A stretch of 5,468 bases of DNA, taken from the NCBI GenBank assembly GCA_947303825.1, contig CAMYZK010000188.1, positions 1-5,468 of the forward strand, read 5' to 3'. Within the stretch, counting starts at the first letter, position 1. Every line of letters begins with the position of its first letter. The position numbers were made by a program, and so were the translations under genes. Shown one piece after another: positions 1 to 5,468 of this stretch. This DNA is from an uncultured Prevotella sp. (lineage in GTDB: Bacteria; Bacteroidota; Bacteroidia; Bacteroidales; Bacteroidaceae). Under the pieces are notes generated by a model. It was not told where the DNA came from and made no database searches. It saw only the letters and a list, made by a program, of their open reading frames with translations.

Positions 1-3000
1 TTTCCTGATGACCCAGATTTACCTGTCGATGCCTGCTCCTTCTTGTCGCCGCCGCTGTCCTTCTTACCAAACAGCGGAATGGCAAAGCGTCCCTCAATGT
101 GGCAGGAGTCAAAGTTGTTCTGGGTGATGATGACCTTGGCGAGGTCGAGGTCGAACTCCCATCCACCGGCCTTGCCCGTCTGTGCCTCCATGAGGTTCAC
201 TGCGGCGATGTCGCAAGTGACGCCACTGTTATCGAAGAACATCTTCTGGCCGGAGATTTCCAGTCCCTGGTCACCCTTTCCGAAAACGGCCCACTTGGGG
301 AACTGCACAGCAATCTTGTCGACGTAGACTCCCTGCCATGCGTTCCAGTCGGTCTTACAATAGCTGTTAACCTGCGAGGGGTCGTAGGTGCTGGGCATCT
401 TCGAGATGTCGGGGAAATGGAAGTTGTTGCCCTGGTAGTTCTCCTCGTAGCTATGGTCGAAGATGATGTCCTTGCCAGGCGTGAAAGTCCATCCTGGCAG
501 GTCTTCGGCCTGGAAAGGATCCATGGAGATACGCCCCATCCAGTCGCCCCAGCTGTCCTTGATGGTAGCCTGCAGGTCGAGGATGGGCGGTGTGTTCTGC
601 ACCTTACCGTCGATGACACGCTTCAGACCGGGAATAGTCATAGCAATCTCCAAGCCCAGTCCGCTGAACTCGTCGTTCTCCCATTTCAGGAAACATCCGT
701 CGATGGGGTTCAATGGTTCTCTCGGTGCTAGGAAGGTCATGTCCCAGCCGCTGCTGGGGTCTTTAATCTTAAAGTTGGAGAGCAGGGCGAGCACGCCGTC
801 CTCGGGCAGGAAACGGTCGTCCTGCACACAGAGGCGCGGTGCTCCGAAGATAAGCACGTCATTGTCGAGGATGTCACTCTTGGGCAGCACATACTCGCCG
901 ATAACGTTCATCACGGCTCCCTTAGGAGAGTACATGATGCTGGCTATCTGTAGCGAGAAGTCCTGGGGCAGCAGCTTGGCAATGGTGTCGGGCAGCTGAG
1001 TGGGGAAATAGAGGTCGAGGGCATTGCCCTGCATCCACTGGTCCCACTGGTTTTCTGCCTTTTTGAAATAAGAGTAGTATTTTCCCAGGTCGTATTTCTT
1101 TGCCAGGTCGTCAATCTCGCCGTCGGCATAGCTGCCCACCTTCTCTGCCACTTCCTTGGGCAGGCCCAGGTCGCCCCAGATGTTGTCGAGACCCCAAGAG
1201 GAGAACAGTGAGTCGACGGCCTCCTCGGCGGTGAAGTCCTTGTCTTTCTCCTTGGGATAGGTGGTGCATAGTCCGTCGTAGACAACATAGTCGCTGTTCA
1301 CCATGAGCTTGTCGAACTTCACGGCCACGCGCACGTTCATATGTCCGGCTTGCCAGTCTATCCATCCCGTTCCTTTCAGTGCCTTCGTCTCCTCGTCCTG
1401 GGTGACATCCTCGTTCAGCGTGAGCCACCAGTCGCTGATGTGCAGCTGTTTGCCCTTCTCGGGAATCTTATCGATGGGTTTCTTGTTCTCCACCAGCGAG
1501 GTATTCAGGCCGCAGGCAAAGTCCTCGTTGAAGTGTTCGGCCATGGCGAAGTCAATATAGTTGAGCGAGTCGCCCTGCATGGTGACCACCTCCTTGCCGT
1601 TGGTATTCTTTGCCGTGACGCGCAGCACCAGGTAGTCGCCGGCCATGGCCTTGCCCCTGAGCTTGCTCCACTTGATGGTGTCGCTAAGTGCCTTGGCTTT
1701 CTCGTCAAGCTTGTTTGAATAGATGGGCTTCGTGAGGAAGATGTTCTTCACCGAGTCGGCGGGGTTGCCCTTGTAGAGGGCCACAGTATACTCGAACTTG
1801 ATAGTGTCCTGTCTGGAGCCGCTTCCGCTGTGCAGCCATGCCTTACGCCAGTCCACCACGATGCTGTCGCCAACGAACACCTTTCTTCCTACCTTTGAGG
1901 AGAAGGTGGGCTTTATCAGTGTGGGCTGCTCGAAGGTGTAGGGTTTGGCTTTGCTGGTTTCCGACCCACCGTCTTCAGCGCTGAGCTTTCCCTTGCCTTT
2001 TCCACTTGTCGAGTCGCTAGGAACGTATTTGGAGTCGTAGAAACGGAACAGCTTGATGTCGCTCTTGCCGTCGTTCTCGAGCAGGGAGAAGTTAAGGGTG
2101 TTGGCACTGTTCTGTATGAGGCTGCGAGCCGTCACCTGCATGGCATATACCGTGGTGGTGTCGCCCTTCCACAGGTTCATGTATGCCTGTGGCAGGGTGA
2201 AGGTGGTGGTTGCGAGTTTCGTCTGCTGGAATTCTGCCGCATTGCGCTCTATGGCCTCGTCGGGCATGAGCCCGTCGAGCTTTACCACTTTCAGGTCGTA
2301 GTTGAACTGCACCAGCGAGGTGTTGCAGTTCATCGAAGGCGGTGTCCAGGTGAAGAGTTGAACAGGATTGTTCACGTCGAGCTTCACCACGGCCAGGTCG
2401 GACAGTGGGTCGTCGGCAATGAGGTTGGCGTTGGGGCTGAGGAACTTAGGCGGCTGAGCCTTGTAGCAGATGGTGAACTGGCAGTTGCCGTTTTCCGGCC
2501 GGTTCAGCTGCACGGGCTGAGTGAGCTGCGGGTCCCATTTGTATGCCTGTAGGAACAGCTCGTACTGTCCTTCTGGGAGCAGGCCCACCACGCCGTTGGC
2601 GTTGCTCTGGTAGATGTCTTGGCGCAGCCCTATCTCGTCGAGGGTGAGATGACGGAAGAGGTTGCGCATCTCCACTGGATTCAGTATCTTGGCCTGGCGA
2701 GGTCCCAGCACGATAGGTTCACGGGGTATATGGCCGTTGGCGGGTGTTGCCATGACCACCTCTTGCTGGGGACTAAGCATGTCAACATGCATGCCTATGT
2801 GGATGAGCTGCTGCTCGTCGCTGTTGTTCATCAGCTTCACGCTGAAGAACTTGCCAGGGTTAGCCATGTAGTCACCGGCCTGTGGCGGAAGCACTGGTGC
2901 GTTTGGGCTCACGCTGATGGTGACGTCTTGCGCCATCAGGAGTGAAGAGTGAAGAGTGAAGAATGAAGAATTAGCTACCGCACTGAAGAGCAGCAGCAGG

Positions 3001-3059
3001 GTTAGCCATACGCGCAACGGCACCAGGCTTGTCTTATTATATCTCGTGGTCTTTCTCAT
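1..3059 (-). CDS. Large exported TANFOR-like, beta-rich multidomain protein (3' end missing)
   Basis: The frame is open from ATG at 3059 to the left edge, giving 1019 codons with no stop. An in-frame TGA eight codons upstream rules out an earlier start. Residues 1-44 form a signal peptide: basic start (MRKTTR), hydrophobic core VWLTLLLLFSAVA, and a likely cut near MAQ-D45. Residues 45-200 resemble the TANFOR domain of Bacteroidetes surface proteins (VTISVSPNAP, then FFSVKLMNNSDEQQ, IVLGPRQAKIL and LLPEGQYELFLQAY). Residues 205-320 look FN3-like (LFTWTPPS, YDLKVVKL, VYAMQVTAR), as do 375-495 more weakly. Residues 535-1019 are beta-rich modules, such as GTGWIDW...VAVKFDKLMVNSDYVVYDG and VYVDKIAVQFPKW...FFDNSGVTCD, interrupted by a helical, charged stretch at about 610-680. 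Lys/Ser/Gly-rich linkers lie at 343-373 and 998-1019. The protein is probably at the cell surface or in the periplasm. Its function is unknown; the TANFOR match is from memory of the family. It starts 66 bp after gene B. Confidence 0.9.
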   Translation of the reverse strand, partial: MRKTTRYNKTSLVPLRVWLTLLLLFSAVANSSFFTLHSSLLMAQDVTISVSPNAPVLPPQAGDYMANPGKFFSVKLMNNSDEQQLIHIGMHVDMLSPQQEVVMATPANGHIPREPIVLGPRQAKILNPVEMRNLFRHLTLDEIGLRQDIYQSNANGVVGLLPEGQYELFLQAYKWDPQLTQPVQLNRPENGNCQFTICYKAQPPKFLSPNANLIADDPLSDLAVVKLDVNNPVQLFTWTPPSMNCNTSLVQFNYDLKVVKLDGLMPDEAIERNAAEFQQTKLATTTFTLPQAYMNLWKGDTTTVYAMQVTARSLIQNSANTLNFSLLENDGKSDIKLFRFYDSKYVPSDSTSGKGKGKLSAEDGGSETSKAKPYTFEQPTLIKPTFSSKVGRKVFVGDSIVVDWRKAWLHSGSGSRQDTIKFEYTVALYKGNPADSVKNIFLTKPIYSNKLDEKAKALSDTIKWSKLRGKAMAGDYLVLRVTAKNTNGKEVVTMQGDSLNYIDFAMAEHFNEDFACGLNTSLVENKKPIDKIPEKGKQLHISDWWLTLNEDVTQDEETKALKGTGWIDWQAGHMNVRVAVKFDKLMVNSDYVVYDGLCTTYPKEKDKDFTAEEAVDSLFSSWGLDNIWGDLGLPKEVAEKVGSYADGEIDDLAKKYDLGKYYSYFKKAENQWDQWMQGNALDLYFPTQLPDTIAKLLPQDFSLQIASIMYSPKGAVMNVIGEYVLPKSDILDNDVLIFGAPRLCVQDDRFLPEDGVLALLSNFKIKDPSSGWDMTFLAPREPLNPIDGCFLKWENDEFSGLGLEIAMTIPGLKRVIDGKVQNTPPILDLQATIKDSWGDWMGRISMDPFQAEDLPGWTFTPGKDIIFDHSYEENYQGNNFHFPDISKMPSTYDPSQVNSYCKTDWNAWQGVYVDKIAVQFPKWAVFGKGDQGLEISGQKMFFDNSGVTCDIAAVNLMEAQTGKAGGWEFDLDLAKVIITQNNFDSCHIEGRFAIPLFGKKDSGGDKKEQASTGKSGSSG
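2941..2971. repeat. Heptad tandem array inside gene C signal peptide (4 units plus 3 bp)
   Basis: On the plus strand there are three exact AGTGAAG units, then AATGAAG and AAT. Read in the coding direction it is one CTTCATT and three CTTCACT units, which contain no stop in any frame. It encodes residues 30-40 of gene C (NSSFFTLHSSL), between the hydrophobic core of the signal peptide and the probable cleavage site MAQ-D. The same unit type occurs inverted at 3117-3144. Confidence 0.95.
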
Positions 3060-3116
3060 AGGTAAATAATCAAAAATATGTCAGATGAAAACGCCACCAT
3101 TGTGCGGTAGCAAATA

Positions 3117-3144
3117 CTTCATTCTTCACTCTTCATTCTTCACT
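3117..3144. repeat. Heptad tandem array over the 3' end of gene B (4 units)
   Basis: Four 7-bp units alternate CTTCATT and CTTCACT on the plus strand. In the gene B direction they read as AGTGAAG and AATGAAG units. They encode the last residues (VKNEE) and provide the TGA stop at 3126-3128. Inverted, they match 27 of 28 bases of the array inside gene C (2941-2968). Confidence 0.95.
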
Positions 3145-4874
3145 TTGCTCTTCTTCGCCAAGTGTAGCAGGGAGAAGGTATAGGTATATCCCAGCGACGC
3201 AGTAATCTCGGTGGTTCCCCGGTTGCTGCGGTCATCGCTGATGTTGGTGTCGCTATATTTGTTGAAGCTTGCCGACATGGTGAAGGCGTGCACTTTCTTC
3301 AGTGTGTAGCCTGCCGTGAGGTATGCACCGATAGAGAGGTTCTTCTGCTGGTCGCGTATATCGTTATAGCACAGCGACAGCGTGGCCGATGTGTTGAGCG
3401 ACTTGTCCTTCAGGAAAGCGCGCCCCGTGCCCAGTGAGAGCACGTCGCTGGTGTAGCGAGTCTGGTAGCCGTCGCTTTGCTGGTGAGACAAGGCAGTGGT
3501 GAAGCTCATCTCCCAAGGCTTCACCTCCAGCGTATGCGAGAGGCCCATTGCCAGTGTCTTCACGTCGCTCTGTCCGGTGGCAAAGCGGTTCAGGTCTTTG
3601 TTCTCTGTCCAGCTGCCGGTAAGCGAGATGACGTTTGACATTCTTTCGCCCTCGATGACGTACGACGGGGTGACGTATAGTGAGTTCATGCGGCGATTGA
3701 TGCGCGTGGTGTCGTTGACGGCGGCCTTGCCGTCGCTCTGCACCTGGCGATAGCCATTGTAGCCTGCTGACAGCTGCAGGTTCTCGCTAAGCTGCGTGCT
3801 GGCCGATGCATTGTTGACAAAGCCCCGCGTGGTGTAGAGCTGGTTGCGGGTTATGTTGTCCTCCTGACCAGAGAAGCTGGCCATGAGTGCTATTTTCTTG
3901 AACAGGGTTGTCGAGGCATTGATGCCCAACGACTGAAAGTTGTTGGCGGTGTAGTAAAGTCCCAGGGTGGTGTAGTCGGGCTGCACCATGCGGTAGATTA
4001 CCGAGGTATTGAAATTGCGTAGCGAGAGGTTGGCACTGACATCAGTAGCTATTCGCATCAGCGAGGAGTAGCGGGCCGAGAATACTTTGTCCCAGCGGTC
4101 CAGCTCGGTGGAGTGTATGCGCTCGGCCTGCTTGTCGCTACTGAAGGCCGAAAAGCTGAGGTTGCCTCTCAGAGAGAGCCATTTGGTGAGTCCAAGGCCT
4201 CCGCGCAAGGCTATGGCCACATTATCCTGTGGGCGTATGCGCTGCTGCCATTCGGGAGCTACGCTACTGCTCTGGTCGTAGGCACGCAGCAGGAAGAGGT
4301 CTATGTAGGAGCGGCTGCTGCCATAGCCTGCCTTGAAGCCCCAGCCCAGGCGCCGGTACTGTGGTTGGCGGGCCGACGGGTCGGTAGGGTCGTCGTTGAT
4401 GGCGTTGCGAAGCTCTCCGTAGAAGGCCCCGAAGCGCATTTTTGATGAGTTATATTCCAGGCCGATACCATTGAACGACATGTTCATGATATACGACGAC
4501 ATGCTCATGGTGGAACGTCCGAAGTGGCCGCGCCAGTTCTTGTAATTGGGATCGATGTGGAACGAGAAGTGGGGATAGGAGAACGACGAGTTGTCGTTAG
4601 AATAGTAGAAGGCGAAAGGCATGGATATGCCGTAGACCGAGACGTTCAGGTTGGCATAGAGGCTGTTGGCCCATGGCGAGCGGTAGCCGTCGCCCACGGA
4701 TGAGTGATAGAACGTGTTCTGCGTGCCTATAGCACCAGTGATGATGAGCGGGTCGCTCTTGGCTATGGTCGATATGGAGTTTTGTGTCAGCGTCTGGGCA
4801 GACACGCCAACAGGCCAGCCTATGACCAGCCCTGACATAAACAATAATGTTCGCGCGAGAGTTTGTTTGCTCAT
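3126..4874 (-). CDS. Outer-membrane beta-barrel protein of unknown function, complete (582 aa)
   Basis: The protein has a signal peptide (MSKQTLARTLLF...GVSAQ, cut after A26) and then alternating polar and hydrophobic strands to the C-terminus, with many Tyr, Phe, Ser and Asn residues, typical of an outer-membrane barrel. Residues 41-155 carry the most distinctive pattern: DPLIITGAIG, SPWANSLYANLNVSVYGISMPF, NYKNWRGHFGRSTMS and RFGAFYGEL. I recall this pattern from a Bacteroidetes barrel family of unknown role, but cannot confirm it here. No TonB box, plug domain or SusD partner is visible, so it is not a typical nutrient receptor. ATG at 4874 is preferred over the adjoining GTG at 4877; AAAGG lies only 2 nt before that ATG, so it is no guide. 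The last clear strand ends at YTYTF (F567), where barrels usually stop, yet 15 more residues follow, ending KVKNEE. That end and the stop codon are written by the heptad repeat at 3117-3144. Confidence 0.93.
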   Translation of the reverse strand: MSKQTLARTLLFMSGLVIGWPVGVSAQTLTQNSISTIAKSDPLIITGAIGTQNTFYHSSVGDGYRSPWANSLYANLNVSVYGISMPFAFYYSNDNSSFSYPHFSFHIDPNYKNWRGHFGRSTMSMSSYIMNMSFNGIGLEYNSSKMRFGAFYGELRNAINDDPTDPSARQPQYRRLGWGFKAGYGSSRSYIDLFLLRAYDQSSSVAPEWQQRIRPQDNVAIALRGGLGLTKWLSLRGNLSFSAFSSDKQAERIHSTELDRWDKVFSARYSSLMRIATDVSANLSLRNFNTSVIYRMVQPDYTTLGLYYTANNFQSLGINASTTLFKKIALMASFSGQEDNITRNQLYTTRGFVNNASASTQLSENLQLSAGYNGYRQVQSDGKAAVNDTTRINRRMNSLYVTPSYVIEGERMSNVISLTGSWTENKDLNRFATGQSDVKTLAMGLSHTLEVKPWEMSFTTALSHQQSDGYQTRYTSDVLSLGTGRAFLKDKSLNTSATLSLCYNDIRDQQKNLSIGAYLTAGYTLKKVHAFTMSASFNKYSDTNISDDRSNRGTTEITASLGYTYTFSLLHLAKKSKVKNEE

Positions 4875-4878
4875 CACC

Positions 4879-4918
4879 TTTGAGTTTTTTAGTTTATGAG
4901 TTCGTGAGTTCGTGAGTT
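4879..4918. repeat. 8-bp tandem array just upstream of gene B (5 units)
   Basis: Five plus-strand units of 8 bp end in AGTT: TTTGAGTT, TTTTAGTT, TATGAGTT and two CGTGAGTT. They fill the spacer between the gene B start and the hairpin, and the last unit overlaps the hairpin arm. In the gene direction they are A-rich before the start codon (AACTAAAA, AACTCAAA), which may help ribosome loading in Bacteroidetes; that role is inferred. Confidence 0.85.
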
Positions 4919-4954
4919 TGTTACCGCTGCGGTTTCTGGCGCGGTAACAAACTC
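4914..4954. repeat. Perfect 14-bp inverted repeat (hairpin) in the A-B spacer
   Basis: The arms GAGTTTGTTACCGC (4914-4927) and GCGGTAACAAACTC (4941-4954) are perfect complements around a 13-bp loop. No T-run follows on either strand, so a standard intrinsic terminator is not supported, although the stem could still slow or protect RNA. The core TTTGTTACCGC closely matches TTTGCTACCGC at 3104-3114 (minus-strand sense) in the B-C spacer. Confidence 0.9.
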
Positions 4955-4992
4955 TTAACTCTTAACTTTTAACTTTTAACTCTTAATTCTTA
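4951..4992. repeat. Heptad tandem array over the 3' end of gene A (6 units)
   Basis: Six plus-strand 7-bp units: ACTCTTA twice, ACTTTTA twice, ACTCTTA, ATTCTTA. In the gene A direction the unit is RTTAAGA or GTTAAAA. The array supplies the last codons (K, N) and the TAA stop at 4983-4985, then runs directly into the hairpin arm. Compared with the array at 3117-3144 the main difference is T for G at one unit position (GTTAAGA against GTGAAGA). Confidence 0.92.
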
Positions 4993-5468
4993 ACACTTTT
5001 ATGTACTGTGCCATCGGCATGGCGCTGCAGTAGTACGCCCTTCTTGCTGTCATTGACTCGGCGGCCGCCAAGGTCGTAGTATTCTGCATTGCCTTGTGAA
5101 GAACGCTGGATGTTGCTAATGCCTGTAGCGACATCGTTGACCGTCATCTGGAACGGATGGGCCAGTGTGCCCAGCATCTGCTGCATGGTGACAGTATTCT
5201 CAGCATCGTAGAGCTCGCCAGTCAATTCATTATAGAGCCTGAAGGTGATCTGCTCGCCAGCATTGGCATGCACGGTGATGAACAGCTTGCCGTTGATGCT
5301 GGCACCCTCGCCACGGCACTCGTCACCTACGAAGGCGTAGGCCTGGTAATGGTCGGCATCGACTACGTCGGCTAGCTGAGCCACGATGGTCATGTTATCG
5401 CGGAAGCGGGAAGCGTCATACTGGTAGAGACTGGCCTTGGGAGCACTAGCCGAGCGGGCTCTTTCAAC
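4983..5468 (-). CDS. C-terminal part of a secreted surface protein with T9SS-like sorting tail (5' end missing)
   Basis: The frame is open from the right edge (base 5468 is a first codon position) to TAA at 4983-4985, giving 161 residues and no start in view. Visible residues 14-110 form a domain seen near the end of many large Bacteroidales secreted proteins: LYQYDASRFRDNMTIVAQL, AFVGDECRG, KLFITVHANAGEQITFRLYN, then MLGTLAHPFQM. Residues 115-161 resemble a T9SS type A-like C-terminal tail: TGISNI, a short linker, YYDLGGRRV, a Gly turn, LLQRHADGTV and a basic end (KSVKN). The inferred role is a cargo exported across the outer membrane and held at the surface or released; the N-terminal part that would define it lies outside the window. 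The final two codons and the stop fall inside the heptad array 4951-4992. Gene B starts 108 bp downstream, so co-transcription is plausible. The exact sorting-domain class is uncertain. Confidence 0.85.
   Translation of the reverse strand, partial: VERARSASAPKASLYQYDASRFRDNMTIVAQLADVVDADHYQAYAFVGDECRGEGASINGKLFITVHANAGEQITFRLYNELTGELYDAENTVTMQQMLGTLAHPFQMTVNDVATGISNIQRSSQGNAEYYDLGGRRVNDSKKGVLLQRHADGTVHKSVKN

Larger units (their letters stand above)
2941..3144. repeat. Imperfect inverted repeat, 43-bp arms, enclosing the B-C spacer and gene C start
   Basis: The arms are 2941-2983 and 3102-3144, and 40 of 43 positions match. They consist of the heptad arrays (27/28), a 5-bp AT-rich joint (3/5) and an inner perfect 10-bp block (GCTACCGCAC at 2974-2983, GTGCGGTAGC at 3102-3111). 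The 118-bp interior holds the gene C start codon, its first 25 codons and most of the spacer. The left arm is coding (residues 26-40 of gene C); the right arm holds the gene B stop. It could fold as a long stem in RNA, be a substrate for inversion, or simply be two opposed copies of one repeat element. Confidence 0.9.

Noticed and set aside
99..731. A 210-codon plus-strand reading frame and several shorter ones opposite gene C
   Set aside because: They are antiparallel to a continuous 1019-codon frame with a signal peptide and recognisable domain patterns. Their translations show no domain or signal and look like shadows of the GC-balanced minus-strand codons.
3071..3078. Minus-strand TATTTTTG, a match to the Bacteroidetes -7 box TAnnTTTG, as a gene C promoter
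   Set aside because: No TTTG box lies at the usual distance (the nearest good one is about 32 bp upstream), and it sits only 11 bp before the start codon. It could be chance in AT-rich sequence.
2941..3144. CRISPR-like or classical insertion sequence
   Set aside because: The units are 7 bp with no spacers, the interior is gene C coding sequence plus spacer, and no transposase or target duplication is seen.
3126..4874. TonB-dependent SusC-type receptor
   Set aside because: The protein is too short (582 aa), and no plug domain, TonB box or SusD neighbour is visible.
4875..4877. GTG as the start of the barrel gene
   Set aside because: ATG follows immediately in frame at 4874 and gives a normal signal peptide; nothing upstream favours GTG.
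4914..4954. Intrinsic terminator after gene A
   Set aside because: The stem is strong, but no T-run follows on the minus strand; the sequence after it is the A/C-rich octad array.

Overview
The window looks like chromosomal DNA from a member of the Bacteroidales, most likely a Prevotella-like gut, rumen or oral species. The grounds are a T9SS-type C-terminal tail (YDLGGRRV followed by a basic end), a TANFOR-like N-terminal domain, signal peptides ending in AQ, the lack of clear Shine-Dalgarno sites, and AT-rich heptad repeats between GC-balanced genes. This placement is inferred from protein style; no marker gene is present.

All three genes lie on the minus strand and are read from high to low coordinates. 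Gene A (4983 to the right edge) is the 3' end of a secreted or surface protein, with a last beta-sandwich-like domain and a T9SS-like sorting tail. Gene B (3126-4874, complete) is an outer-membrane beta-barrel protein of 582 residues. Gene C (1-3059, running off the left edge) gives the first 1019 residues of a very large exported, beta-rich protein. It has a signal peptide, a TANFOR-like domain, two FN3-like regions and a long series of beta-rich modules. The spacers are only 108 and 66 bp, so one transcription unit is plausible. The set reads as a surface-assembly locus: an exported giant protein, a barrel and a T9SS-type cargo. No enzymatic function can be assigned to any of the three.

The most unusual structure is in the two spacers and the gene ends next to them. 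Both carry the same kind of composite repeat. An array of 7-bp units (RTKAAGA on the minus strand) begins over the stop codon of the upstream gene, runs into TTTGYTACCGC, and is followed by the inverted partner GCGGTARC and a second tandem array. In the A-B spacer the palindrome is a compact 14-bp hairpin and the second array has 8-bp units. In the B-C region the two halves are 118 bp apart and form an inverted repeat of 43 bp per arm (40 matches). Its inner arm lies inside gene C and encodes part of the signal peptide. The repeats therefore write the last codons of A and B and part of the export signal of C. The 7-bp unit is not a multiple of three, so gaining or losing a unit would shift the frame of gene C. 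No stretch longer than 300 bp lacks a gene, and no RNA gene, CRISPR array, transposase or riboswitch was seen.
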